A program made the translations under genes and the position numbers. A stretch of 64,000 nt of DNA from Petaurus breviceps papuanus (lineage: Eukaryota; Chordata; Mammalia; Diprotodontia; Petauridae): NCBI GenBank assembly GCA_028583685.1, contig JAMXIF010000086.1:16939928-17003927 (forward strand). The letters run 5' to 3'. The notes beneath the pieces were generated by a model. That model did not search any database. It was given only the letters and a program-made list of their open reading frames with translations, and was not told the DNA's origin. Below, one piece after another: positions 23,490-34,162 of this stretch. The stretch's first letter is position 1. The number at the start of each line of letters is the position of its first letter.

Positions 23490-24632
23490 ATCCTATAAAG
23501 GATGCTTGACAGAGGGGGAATATAACACCTAAAAATAAGATTGGGAAGATTTTGAGGAGGTATTGAGATTTCTATCAAACCTGGAAATGGTGCCATCCCA
23601 AATTTAGCTTAGATTAGATGTGTGAAGATCTTGTTCAGCATGTACTCCGGGTAGGTCCTAAAAGGTATCATGGGGGAAAGAAAGCATAGATTTAGGCCCC
23701 CTGTAATCTTTGCCAAGAGGCTACACTATGGATAAATCTAGATCAGCAAATTTCTTTGTAAATCCGCCCACTTCACTTCTGTATATCACTTTTTTGTTTG
23801 TTTGTTTTTCCTAGTTTCTGAGTAAAAACTCCTTTGAAAAATTCCAAACTTGCCAAAGCTAAGGGGAAGTGTGATTCCCTCCACCCCAGACTTTAATACA
23901 CTGGGGAGATCAGTATGTGCTTAGAGGAGGAATATGGTGGTAGATTCCAGAATCCAGAGGACTAGACCAGGGGATCAAAGCAGATGAGTATGTAGGAACT
24001 CAGGACTGAATGGATCATTGGTGACTCACTTCAACCATCTCATCACAAAATGGTGGCATGGGACATTTAGGCAGCTTCCCAGGGATTTCAAGATAATTGT
24101 GTTAGAGTCACAAGAAGTAGTTATCTTAGGTAATTAGGAAATGTAGTCTATTAAAAAAAACTCTCGTGTTCTATTTTAACTGTTTTGTAAGCAAGATGAA
24201 GATCAGAGAGGAACTCTGAGGTGGTTTTCTGCTTTCTACCACAATTATAATTCCCTGACATCAAAATATTAAGAGAAGAAAAAGAAGAAATGGAGGTGAA
24301 TTTGTACCATTGAAATCCTATTACAATATAGATATTTGGAAATCATGTATATTTCATTCCAGCATCAAGTTTCTTGTATACTGAAAACGTTCATGTAACA
24401 CTTAGAAAAATGTCTAAGAAGAGGTCTTGTTTGAGGATATATGTCTCCTTATTCACCCTGCTGTGAGGGGAATATATTGAGTCTGTAGTGGGAAAGGAAG
24501 AGGATATAACCTCTTTTTGCTGATCATCTAATTATTCAGATCTTCTGTGATCCATGGCCAGGGCTTTGTCCTAGACAAAATTTGAAGTAGGCAAAGGTCC
24601 TATTCAGTGGTCTTCCTGTCCTATCATAAGGG
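23490..24632. other. Intron, nothing recognised
   Basis: No exon or repeat identified. Confidence 0.45.
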
Positions 24633-24635
24633 AGA

Positions 24636-24760
24636 TAGTGCAGTGCAATAGAAAGAACACTGGTTCTAGAGTCAGATGAACTGAGTTCAAATCTCATCTC
24701 TGAAACTTATTACCTGTGTTACTCAGACAAATCATTTTACTATCCTAAGGTACACTGTTC
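24636..24760 (+). mobile_element. MIR-type SINE relic
   Basis: 'GTGCAGTGCAATAGAAAG' and 'GAGTTCAAATCTCATCTCTG'. Confidence 0.7.
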
Positions 24761-24859
24761 CTTTAAGTTCACTGCTTTATATCAGTTAAAATTATGTAAA
24801 GAACAATAACAATGAATCACTGTCTTTACCTTTATCCATTTCCCATTTATCCAAATCAA

Positions 24860-25000
24860 CAGCTTTTCTTAATAAGTCAAGTTGGAGCAACTACAGCTAC
24901 ACAGAGTAATTTTTGTCTTTATCCTAATTGTTTTAGTAAATTTTGACTTTAACAGTTAACTAGTTGATGTTATGGTGACAGTTTAAAAGTCTTTGTGGAA
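24860..25000 (-). mobile_element. RTE LINE fragment
   Basis: 'TAAGTCAAGTTGGAGCAAC' and 'GACTTTAACAGTTAACTAGT' parallel the endonuclease-end stretch of the 940-3420 copy. Confidence 0.5.
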
Positions 25001-25029
25001 TTTTTCAGTTTCACAGAATCCCAATAATA

Positions 25030-25720
25030 TGGGGCATAACACACATTTAGTCCAACCTATACTTCAACAAAAATCCTTCTATGACATATATGACTAATGG
25101 TCATGTAGCATTTGCTTAAAGATCTCTAGTGAGAGGGAACTTACTACCTCCCAAGGCAGCTTATTGCACTTTTTTTAGGAAGCTTTACCTTATGTCTCAT
25201 TTAAGTTTGCTTTTCTGTAACTTATACGCATGGCTCCTAAAAATCCACTGAACTGCACTAGGCCCTGATTCATACAAATAGTAAATTCAGGGGGTTGTTT
25301 GCCAGGTATTTGAATTTGCACTATTTGAAGTTATGATTATTTAAGTATGGTCATTTATTCCAGACCAGAGGAAATATGTAGTACGAATTCAAATAATGTT
25401 ACCACTTAACAGGATTTGTCATTTGCACTAATCGGGACCTAGCTGTAATCAAATCCTTCTTCCACTTGAGCAATGTTCAACTATTTAAAGATTGCTACTA
25501 TGTTCCTTCTAAGTCTTTTCTTCTCTAAGCTAAATATCCCCAGTTTTTTCAACCACTCATCATATGGTGTGATCTCATGTCCTTCACCATCCTGGTTGCC
25601 CTCCTTTGGATACTCCCTGGTTTCTAGTGACTTTCCTAAAATGTGGTTCTAAGTATTGAACACAATACAACCTGATCATAGCAGATATTGAGAAACTGAT
25701 ATAATCTTCAGTCTCTACAA
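25030..25720 (-). mobile_element. CR1/L3 LINE 3' part, interrupted
   Basis: Antisense CR1-clade 3' region: 'CTCCCAAGGCAGCTTATTGC', 'TCTTCTCTAAGCTAAATATC', 'TTCACCATCCTGGTTGCCCT', 'CCTAAAATGTGGTTCTAAG'. A MITE sits inside it at 25261-25439. Confidence 0.8.
25261..25439. mobile_element. Tc1/mariner-like MITE, copy 2
   Basis: A 179-bp element with TA at 25259-25260 and 25440-25441 and ends GGCCCTGATTCATACAAA and the complement of GGTCCCGATTAGTGCAAA. It interrupts a CR1/L3 fragment whose two halves lie on either side. Homologous to 4628-4808. Confidence 0.75.
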
Positions 25721-25734
25721 CATTCCCTAGAAGA

Positions 25735-26153
25735 AGGGTTTTTAACCTTTTTCATGTATCATGGAGCCCTTTGGTAGTCTGGTGAAGCTTAACCATTTTT
25801 GTTAGAGGTTAGTGGAAATAGCAATGTAATTTTTTTCTCTTCCAAGTTAATGGTGGTTGTTAGTTATTTGGTCATTTCTGCAGTGCCCAACTTTTCATAA
25901 CATCCTTTGGGGTTTTCTTGGCAAAGATACTGGAGTAGTTTGCCATTTCCTTCTCCAGCTCATTTTACAGATGAGGAAACTAAGGCAAACAGGGCTAAGT
26001 GACTTGTCCAGGGTCACACAGCTAGTAAATGTCTGAGGCCAGCTTTGAACTCCAGTCTTCCTGACTCCAGCCCTGGCACTCTAATCATTGTACCACATGG
26101 TTGTTCTCATCAATGATTCAAGTTAATGGATCCACTGACATGTAAGAACCCGT
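25735..26153. mobile_element. hAT-like MITE, copy b, split by a SINE
   Basis: Left end AGGGTTTTTAACC, right end GTAAGAACCC. A long CORE-SINE lies at 25854-26118. Confidence 0.7.
25854..26118 (-). mobile_element. Long CORE-SINE nested in MITE
   Basis: Full-length reverse copy with exact 11-bp target duplication CAAGTTAATGG (25843-25853 and 26119-26129). Confidence 0.93.
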
Positions 26154-26439
26154 GCTCTGGCACATAAACAGAAGTCATTTCCATGTTGGTCTTTTTGTTT
26201 ATTCTCATGGTGAGTACTGCAAGAAGAGATGACAAGATTTCCCATGAAAATACTATTTCTTATTGCCCTTGGATGCATGATGTAACCAGTGCTTTTCTTT
26301 GCCTCTCTGATAACTTCTTATGAGTCATTCTTCCATTCAGCTGCATCGTCTTTATGTCTTCAGGTCTCAGTTGTAGTGAGAATGACAATAGTGATGTCAT
26401 TCAGGCCTTCTGATGACATATCAATTCATAAGTTAATGG

Positions 26440-26870
26440 AGTAACAATAGGTCAGGTTGGGGCTGCTAACGTTGCATGGAGTGAATTTTTCTAAAATTTT
26501 GAGTTGGTTTTGACTTTTACTCTAACTAGTTGATATTAAGTTTGACATTAAAGTTGATATTAACTCATTGGTTAAAATAATGTTTGTAGACAGTTTAAAA
26601 ATTGCCTGATAGTTAACACTCTCCGCCCTCTTTCCCATCACTCTGCCGCTGTCAGCATAGAATCAGAAGGGAATTGCTCAGGACTGAGGGCCATTTTGTA
26701 TTTTGTTAGTTTCGTGGTCACCATGACCAATTCCTTACTTTCTGAATAACCTTTCTATACTTAACTAGCTTAGTCTTCAGAGAACAAATATAGTCTGTCA
26801 TTGGGACCTAACTCAAAGCTTTTCTCACTTATTAAAATCAGTCAGAGTTTGTGTTTCAGATCCATAGTGT
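26440..26870 (-). mobile_element. RTE LINE fragment
   Basis: Shares 'AGGTCAGGTTGG' and the antisense of '(D)INQLVRVKVKTNSK' with the other RTE pieces. Confidence 0.5.
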
Positions 26871-27011
26871 AAATAGTAATTGTTTGCTCTGGCCAGAAAC
26901 CCTGAGGCTCTTCCCTTCCAAGATTTTTCTTTTTTTTTTTTAGAAAGGTAAAAGAGGCCATTGCCTACCCCCCCCATTCCTTATCAAGGCTTAATCATTG
27001 AATGGATATTA

Positions 27012-27268
27012 CCTTAGACAAACTGAGACCTGGGAAAGACCTTAGCTTAAAAAGGCCAGAGTCATCCACTGCATCCAGGGCCATCTCCAGTCATCCTGAT
27101 CTGTGTCTTTCTGTTGGGTCCAGATGACTCTGGAGGAGAGAGTGAGGCTGGCGACTTTACACAGCCCTCCCTGGCTTAAATCCAATTCACTTGCAAGTCA
27201 TGGAATCACATTCCTGAAGTCATGGTCTTCTTTGAGAATGAAGGACAAACAACAGTAACAGTTACCAC
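27012..27268 (+). mobile_element. SINE ending GAATGAAGGACAAACAACA
   Basis: Contains 'GACCTGGGAAAGACCTTAGC', 'CCAGATGACTCTGGAGGAG', 'AATCCAATTCACTTGCAAG' and the tail 'TTGAGAATGAAGGACAAAC'. It lacks the CORE box, so it belongs to a different SINE family; name unknown to me. A shorter relative is at 9447. Confidence 0.7.
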
Positions 27269-27767
27269 TACACCAAGACAGAGTATTGAAGCAGAACTTG
27301 TGCTTACTCTCTAATGGTGGCATTGTAGGTATCACTGAAGCCTCTGGGAAAGAGATGGCAGAGCAGGTTTCTTTCATTGTGTGGATAAAGTTGTTTTTGT
27401 GGGGGAATGGCGAGATATCTGTTTTTCCACATTTTGCATCCAACTGTAGACTTATCCCAAATCCAAAGCAGTCCCCCAAGATAAGATCTCCTTGAATGGA
27501 GATCCAGGAAGTCCTCACCAACTTTTTGCACTTACAAGGATGCTATACCACTAAGGACATTTGGTATAGGGAAAAGATGGAGTTGTTCTTGGAGTACATG
27601 ACACCTAGTACAGAGTATCTTAGCCAGTATAAGTATAACTCAGTATATAGTAATGACTGTTCTATAAGCATCTGTGGATTTCTTTTATTTAGCTGACAGG
27701 TGGGGAGAGGATTCAGGAATGAACAGATTACATTCTTCTTTTGCAGAGAGAAAAAAAATAATGAAGT

Positions 27768-27950
27768 AAAGGCATTGGATTTGGAATCAGGAAGACCTGG
27801 ATTCAAATCCCACCTGAGACACTAAATTTACTGACTATATGATTGCGGTCAAGTCACAACCTCTGTGTGCCTCAGTTTCCTTCTGTATGAAACGAGGAAT
27901 TGGATTTGAGGGCCTCTAAGGTTTCTCCTGCCGGCTTTACATCTGTGCTC
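27768..27950 (+). mobile_element. CORE-SINE (MIR/THER type)
   Basis: 'TTGGAATCAGGAAGACCTGG', 'GGTCAAGTCACAACCTCTG', 'CCTCAGTTTCCTTCTG'. The - strand ORF over it is an artefact. Confidence 0.8.
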
Positions 27951-27959
27951 AAAATAACT

Positions 27960-28608
27960 TCTTAAAACCAGGATGACATGCTATCCTAGAGATAGGATTG
28001 ATCTCTAAGCCAGAGACGCTATTTGTCAGCTGTTCAGATTTTCCTCCTCTCTTATGTCAGTCTTCAAGGTCGTATGACCCTATGAGCTATTCCATAACCA
28101 AAGGATTAGATGACTTGATTCCATGTTTGGGACTTATTGTTAATTTACAGTTCTTTTTCATTGAAAGCTCCTTTTTGATACTTTTATTCCCTCCTAATCT
28201 CATCAGTTAGATTTCCAGAAGTCCTTCCACTTCAGCTGGATAGTATACACTTCGCTGTTGAGGCAGATTTGACAATCTTTCCTGACAAGCCATCACTCAC
28301 TGCTTCCAGATGATCCTTCTTTCCTGATCACTGGCCCCGTGTGATGGTTTCAGGATTCCTGACTGTGGCCTCCTGTCTATTTTCATTAGGGGTGTCTGTC
28401 CAGCCTCCAGCACTGGTTGGTGATGTTCCCAGACTGTGTAGTTTTCTGTAATCTGCCTACAAAAAATCATCCTGCATTTTTTTTCCTTCTCTCTTTCAGC
28501 TTTTTCCTTTTGTGATCCTTTATTTCTCTCTTCCTGCTACCTTTCGGTTAGGCCTTAGCAGCTCTGCTCCAAACCATTGACTTTTCCTACATTTTCCCCC
28601 TCTAGTCC
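27960..28608. other. Intron, nothing recognised
   Basis: CT-rich in part. No exon or named repeat. Confidence 0.45.
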
Positions 28609-28610
28609 AC

Positions 28611-28880
28611 TGTTATGTAATGGACCCTTTTGAGAGTCTGGTGATTTTTGATAAAGCTAAGGCTCTAATAGATTTAATCAAAAGAGAAAAATAAGGAAAA
28701 TACACTATGTGTCAGCCATATTGATCAGTGTTGGTTTGGACTATTTAAAACAACTAAACAATTGATAGTCTGGTGAAATCTTCCCAGAATAATGTTTTAC
28801 ATGCAAAAAAAAAACTACATGAAATGCAGTTATAAGGATATTTAAAATAAAAAGTTCGTGGACCTTGGGTTTGAAAGCTG
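28611..28880. mobile_element. hAT-like MITE, copy c, carrying an insertion
   Basis: Carries 'TAATGGACCCTTTTGAG' and 'AAAAAGTTCGTGGACCTTGG', the two halves of the family. A 122-bp foreign piece at 28645-28766 separates them. Confidence 0.65.
28645..28766. mobile_element. Unidentified 122-bp insertion
   Basis: AT-rich piece between two copies of AGTCTGGTGA (28635-28644 and 28767-28776). Other family members have this motif once, so it is a 10-bp target duplication. No inverted ends and no poly-A tail were seen; it begins TTTTTGATAAAGC and ends AACAATTGAT. Confidence 0.6.
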
Positions 28881-28884
28881 CTGT

Positions 28885-29335
28885 TGTAGTCTATCCTGGC
28901 CCATTATCATCTCCAGTCATCAGTCCTCCCTCATCAGCTTCCATTCTCTGCCCGCCATTTCTGCAGTCCCCTTTGTTCTCTCCTTCACGGGATATGAGAT
29001 CTTGTGCTGATCCTTTTTATAATTCCTCTCACGCTTCTCCTGAATGTCTTGATCTGTGAGGTCTAGCAAGGGAAGCCCTAAGACAGTAGGAAAACCATCG
29101 TACCACATTGGTGAGTTCCCACTTCAGAGAGCCTTGCTTGGTAGAGATACGAGAATTCTAGATCTGTTTGTCTGCCCAATCTGGAGGGACCATGTCAGGA
29201 AAGATTCTGTATGTGTGCTTTTGTATATATGGATATTTTCTTCACTCCAGAGAAATGAATCAGAAGAACCAAATGGCCTCACAGAATCTTGGAGGTGGAA
29301 GGGAGCAAGCACAAAGGCTATGCCTGAAAAAAGGG
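28885..29335. other. Intron, nothing recognised
   Basis: Overlapping ORFs on both strands (28865-29343) have no similarity I recognise and no codon pattern that stands out. Confidence 0.45.
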
Positions 29336-29339
29336 GGGG

Positions 29340-29965
29340 GTAAACTGTGCCTCTCCATCACTCTCATTAGCCTTTACCTAGAGACCTCTAATGAGGAAAA
29401 ACCACCACCTACTGAGGTTACCCGTTCTACTTTGGGACGATTCCAACAAATATTTTTTTTTCCTAGTCTGACTTTCTGTAACTTCCACTGATCATTCCCA
29501 GTTTTGCTCCCTGAGGCCAAGCAATTTCAAAATCTCTCTTTTACAGAATAGCCCTTCAAATACTAGAAAGCAATTCAAAGTTTTAAAATAAAATGTTTAA
29601 AAAATATATTGTTATTATTTTTTACATGCAACTGGGAAATAAGACATACAGGCACTGGGGTATAGAGATCCATTTTTCCCTGGAAAGTCGAAGGGGGGAT
29701 GGGGCAGGATATAGGAGAGAGCAGATTGGGGGAGGGGGTAAACAATGGAACCGCTGTTTTGGGGTGGTGGGTAGGGGAAAGATGGGGAGAAAATTTGTAA
29801 CTCAAAATCTTGTGGAAATGAGTGATGTAAACGAAAATAAACATAAAATTTAATTTAAAAAAATACTGGAAGGCAGAGATCAGGTCCTATCACCCGAATC
29901 TTCTCTACTCCCAACTGTACATCCCCAGTTCATTATGTGATAATGCCCCCTCATTGGAATTTGGG
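29340..29965 (-). mobile_element. CR1/L3 LINE 3' part, interrupted
   Basis: 'CCCTGAGGCCAAGCAATTTC', 'AGCCCTTCAAATACTAGAAA' and, after the insertion, 'TACATCCCCAGTTCATTATG'. Antisense, same family as 25030-25720. Confidence 0.75.
29573..29860 (+). mobile_element. L1/HAL1 3'UTR tail copy
   Basis: 'ACATGCAACTGGGAAATAAG', 'AGATGGGGAGAAAATTTG', 'AACTCAAAATCTTGTGGAAA', then an A-rich end. Flanked by AAATACTAGAAAGCA (29558-29572) and AAATACTGGAAGGCA (29861-29875), 13 of 15 matching. The same tail ends the element at 38687-42064. Confidence 0.9.
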
Positions 29966-30299
29966 GCAAATGGATCTTCCCTCTTGTTTTATAGAACATT
30001 TTTATCATCACAGGTTACCAGTGCCATACAAATAACCTGACACCCTTAGAGGCTGTTCAGGACCATAATCTTCTCTTTACAGATGAGAGGAGAAACCACA
30101 ATTTCAGATGATTCATTGAAAGTTCTCTACTGAGGCAATGGAGAAGGTGAGTGGAGTACAGGAGTTCCACCCTCAGGACATTAGTAGACTGGGGAGCTTC
30201 CTGGAGAACAACCGAGGACCTTGAAATCAGCCCCGAATTCCACTTAGGGTCATTATTACATAATGTTTAATTTATATGTTTAAAATCTAGTTTTATTTA

Positions 30300-30368
30300 C
30301 ACCTATTCTCCACCTATCAAATAATGCCCATTCTTCAAGGTCCAGCTCAAGTGGTGTCTTCTCCCTGT
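30300..30368 (+). mobile_element. L2 fragment
   Basis: 'CCATTCTTCAAGGTCCAGCT' with 'CAAGTGGTGTCTTCTCC'. Confidence 0.65.
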
Positions 30369-30369
30369 G

Positions 30370-30530
30370 AAGCAGTGTATCTTAGTGCCAGGGGCACAGG
30401 ATCCAGAGTCATAGGACCTGGGTTCCAATACTTACTAACCATGTGACCGTGGGCAAGTCACTTAATCTATTGAGACCAGGATTCGACTCAATGGCTTCTA
30501 AGATCCCATCCACTCTAAAACTATGAACCT
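30370..30530 (+). mobile_element. MIR-type SINE
   Basis: 'GACCTGGGTTCCAATACTTA', 'GACCGTGGGCAAGTCACTTA'. Confidence 0.8.
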
Positions 30531-30594
30531 TCCCTAAGCAGTTCAGTTCATGCTATTTTCCTCCCTTTCAAACTACCACACCACTTACAGTCTG

Positions 30595-31010
30595 TCAGTC
30601 AATCAACAAGGGCATACTATGTGCCCAGTACTGTGCTAAGCACCTGGGACACAAAGACAAAAGATAGGCAGCTCCTACCCTCATGATATAGATGTAGGAT
30701 ATATATGTGTATATACCTACATATATGTGCGTATATCTAGATATACATATATAATATATAAATATGTGTGCGTACACACATATATTGAGTAAAAGGTAGT
30801 ATGTATTGAATATTATATGTGTATATATACACACATACACATACCCTCCCCCCGTCACACACACACACAGACACACATACACACACACACATCTTAGAGA
30901 AAGAGAGAATACAAGGTGGTTTGGGGAGGTGGGGGAGGGGGACTAGCAGCTGAGTATCAGAAAAGGCTTCCCCTGGAAGATGGTGCTATCTTCACCTGTC
31001 ATTTAATGTA
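30595..31010 (-). mobile_element. L2 3' part with internal microsatellite
   Basis: 'AGTACTGTGCTAAGCACCTG', then a TA/CA tract at 30690-30895, then 'AAAAGGCTTCCCCTGGAAG'. The long - strand ORF here is just the microsatellite. Confidence 0.7.
30690..30895. repeat. (TA)n/(CA)n compound microsatellite
   Basis: Mixed TATATG, GTATAC, ACACAC units over about 200 bp. Confidence 0.9.
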
Positions 31011-31079
31011 TATTGTCTTTTCACATCTCTCCTATTTTTGTTATAAGGCTATTTATCTTGCCTGTGATTGCCTCTGTGT

Positions 31080-31188
31080 TTCTACAGCTAGAATATAAGC
31101 TTCTTAAGGGCAGGGTTAGTGCCTTCAGCACCCTATATAATGCTGGGGTAATATTAGGTGCTCAGTAAATGTTTGCTGAGTGAATGGT
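31080..31188 (+). mobile_element. L2 LINE 3' end
   Basis: 'AGCTTCTTAAGGGCAGGG' and 'GGTGCTCAGTAAATGTTTGC'. Confidence 0.8.
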
Positions 31189-31189
31189 T

Positions 31190-32028
31190 GGATTTTGAAA
31201 ACAGATTTTTAAATTACTGACCTAGCAGCCTTTGAAAAGCATGAAAATCTAGCCTAAATGTCTGACCAGTCCCATCTTTATACGTGGTTTTAAGATCTAT
31301 ATGGAGCCAATTCTAGGTGTGACCAGTCTGTAAAGAGGAGTGTTCATTGGAGTGTGAACTGTGACCACCAAAGTGCAACTTCTAAAAATAAAATTGGTAT
31401 TGAAAACAAGGCCTTGATTATCTTTGGGAACGATTAGTAGCGTTTTAGAAATATGCATTATGCAATCAGGATATTAGCATAATGGGTGACTTATGTACTT
31501 AGCGATACCTCACACATATTAGGCGTTCAACAAATATTTGTCGATGTTCTAGATACAGCCATTAGCTAAACATAACTCATCTGCAAATGCCAACATTTCT
31601 CTCCTCTCAGCTGTAGTGCATGTTTAAGCTCACTATTTAAAGAAAGATCTGTGGTTTTACAAAACCACGTTTGCTGCAGTCAGACTCCAAGAAGAGATAG
31701 GTCGATGCCAGCCCCTTCCAGTCATCTTTGTCCCGCATAGATTAAAGATGCCTTTGAGGTTGAAGTATCTGGGCTGCTCTTCACATGTGAAAATGTTCAA
31801 CCTAACCCCTTTGAGGTGTTTTTCCAGGAGAAGTGATAAATTTGCACTGAGCCATCTATATTCTTCTGCCTAGTTTTCCATGTGACTTACCATGCACATT
31901 TCTAAGATGGTTTGGTGAGGATAAGTGTGTACTTCATGGGATTTGAACCAGGTTCTTCTCTATGTAAAACTATTTATAGATAACCTGACTCCACCACTCT
32001 TGAAACTCTTCTTCAGAGGTCATCAGCA
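31190..32028. other. Repeat-free intron with transcription-factor-like motifs
   Basis: No repeat recognised. Contains ATGCATTATGCAAT (31453-31466, POU/octamer-like) and the inverted pair GTGGTTTT-AC-AAAACCAC (31651-31668, RUNX-like core on both strands). A candidate regulatory stretch only; conservation cannot be judged here. Confidence 0.3.
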
Positions 32029-32029
32029 A

Positions 32030-32500
32030 CTAATCCAATCCAATAGGCATTTATTAAGTTCTTTCTCTAGACAAGGCACTTTGCTAGGTATTAGAGCTCA
32101 GTATTAGGAGGAGGCACAGCAGATATGCCTGGAATCAGGAAGATTCATCTTCCTGAGCTCAAATCTGGCCTCAGACACTTAGTAGCTGTGTGACCCTGGG
32201 CAAGTCACTTAGCCTTGTTTGCCTCAGTTTCCTCATCTGTAAAATGAGCTGGAGAAGAAAAGGACAAACCACTCCAGTGTCTCTGCCAAGAAAACCCCAA
32301 GTGGGGTCATGAAGAGTTGGACATGACTGAAAATGACTGAACAACAAAGGGATAAAAAGGCAAAATGAAAAATAACTTCTGTCCTCATGGAACTTAAGAG
32401 TTTACAGGATGTAAACAGATAAGTATATACATGGCTGTTTCAGACAGGGAAGAGCACTAACAACCAAGAAAGGCTTCCTGTAAGAGGGAGTGCGTAAGCT
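32030..32500 (-). mobile_element. L2 LINE 3' part split by a SINE
   Basis: 'TAGGCATTTATTAAGTTC' to 'AAAGGCTTCCTGTAAGAGG', interrupted at 32103-32347. Confidence 0.78.
32103..32347 (+). mobile_element. Long CORE-SINE nested in L2
   Basis: CORE 'GACCCTGGGCAAGTCACTTA', body 'GAGCTGGAGAAG', 3' end 'TGAAAATGACTGAACAACA'. Head partly lost. Confidence 0.9.
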
Positions 32501-32807
32501 GAGCTTTGATCTTCTAATGACCAACTCCAGCGCCTTTTCCTCAGTCTTTACCCTCCTTGAACTGTATGAAACATTGATTACTATTGATCATTCCCTCATT
32601 CTCTGAAACTGTCTTCTCCCCTGCTTTATACTCTCCAGGTTCTGCTCAAACCTCTTTGACCATTTTGTTTCAGACCCATCTTTTTCCTTCACTCTCTAAA
32701 GTAGTCATTCCCTAAGGTTCACTGTTTTAGGCCCCATTCTATATTCTCTCCTACTGATCTCATTCATTTCCCAACTCCATCTCTTACCTCCCACATCTGG
32801 GGTAATA

Positions 32808-32902
32808 AGGGAAGGGAGCAAGTATTTATTTACTAAGCACCTACTATGTCCCAGGCATTGTGCTAAGTGCTTTACAAATAGCATCTCATTTAATCTATCT
32901 AT
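32808..32902 (-). mobile_element. MIR/L2-type tail inserted in L2
   Basis: 'TTTACTAAGCACCTACTATG' and 'TGCTAAGTGCTTTACAAATA' break the L2 coding match. Confidence 0.7.
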
Positions 32903-33028
32903 GTCTCTGACCCTGACCTTTCTTCTGGGCTTCAGTCCCATATCTCCAACTGTCTGAGAGAAAGCTCCAACAGAATGTCCCACTGATATCTCAAACTTAG
33001 ATTTTCCAAAATCAAACTTATCTTCTGT

Positions 33029-33063
<35 letters not shown>

Positions 33064-33067
33064 CACT
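33029..33067. repeat. (CA)n microsatellite
   Basis: Pure CA run followed by CTGCACACACTGCA. Confidence 0.95.
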
Positions 33068-33691
33068 GCAAACTCCTCACAGTTGTTCTGTTTCCATAAA
33101 TGACGCCACTATGCTTCTAATCACACAGGTTCAAAACCTTAGATTATTTTTGTCTCCTCCTCACCCCTCGCCTCCTGTTGGGCCTGCCAGGTCCATCTGC
33201 ACAACATCTCACAGTCTGTTGCCTCTTTCCATTGCCACTAGCCACACCACATTCGCCCAGCCCTTCATTGTCTCTTGTCTGAACTATAGCAATAATGAAT
33301 TAACTGCTTCCAGTTTCACTTTTAACCCTACACAGTACTGCCAGATTAGTCTTACCTTAATAGCTCCTATCTGTCCTCCTCATGGAACCCCCACTGAGAG
33401 GGCTCCCCATGACCCACTCCCAACCACTGTGCAACCACAGCAAGCTCTGACTCAAACAATTTGCACCTGGGTCTAAGCCCTTGATGCTTTGCTGAGCAAG
33501 ACAACAGGAAATGAGGCAGTGGAAAGTGTCTTCCTTTCTTTGGGATAGTCAATTATTTTGTTGCTTTTTATCACTAGAACTTTGTATCTATGTCGTGACA
33601 GCTTTTATGTTAGAAGCCTCAATATAAGAATACGTGCTCAGCATTTGTCACCAGGAAAAAAGCTAACTAGGTAGCTGTGATGAAAGAAAGA

Positions 33692-33948
33692 AAGAAGCAT
33701 TTATTAAGGTCCTGCTATATGCCAGGGACTGTGCTATACACTTTACAGATATCTCATTTGATCCTCCCAACAACCCTGGCAGGCAAGTACTGTTATTACC
33801 CCAGTTTTACAGTGGAAGAAACTGAGGCAGAGGTTGTGACTTATCCAGGGTCACATGGCTAATAAATGTCTGAGGTCAAATTTGGACCCATCTTCCTGAT
33901 TCCATAGCCAGTACTCTATCTATTGTGCTACCTAACTACCTCTATGCT
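33692..33948 (-). mobile_element. CORE-SINE with L2-like tail (THER/MIR type)
   Basis: Full reverse copy: 'AAGCATTTATTAAGGTCCTG', 'TCCTCCCAACAACCCTGG', 'AGAAACTGAGGCAGAGG', 'GGTCACATGGCTAATAAATG'. Confidence 0.88.
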
Positions 33949-34162
33949 GAGAACTGTTGATCTCTACACACATACACACCCACATATACACACATACCTC
34001 TGAATAGACATAGGCACTGGGAATGTGATTTCATTGGAATAGAGAAGTTCTAGGTGAGGAAGATCCCTCCACCAATACAAGTCAAGACTCTTCTGCAGCT
34101 TAGAGTCTTAGAAAGCTGCTTAGAGTATTGGGAAAGTTCAGTCACTTAACCAAGGCCATATG

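Larger units (their letters stand above)
32505..33470 (+). mobile_element. L2 LINE, ORF2 RT region
   Basis: Sense-strand L2 coding sequence: 'ACTCTCCAGGTTCTGCTC', 'CATATCTCCAACTGTCTGAG', 'CAAACTTAGATTTTCC', 'TGTCTGAACTATAGCAATAA'. Contains a later MIR/L2-tail insertion (32808-32902) and a (CA)n run (33029-33067). The 121-codon + strand ORF at 33111-33476 is part of this LINE and not a host gene. Confidence 0.75.

Noticed and set aside
30595-30888. A 97-codon - strand ORF rich in Tyr and Ile
   Set aside because: Translation of the TA/CA microsatellite within an L2 copy.
32705-33064. A 119-codon - strand ORF
   Set aside because: Antisense of an L2 ORF2 segment starting in a CA repeat.
33111-33476. 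A 121-codon + strand ORF as a possible gene
   Set aside because: It lies inside sense-strand L2 ORF2 sequence, with no evidence for a host protein.
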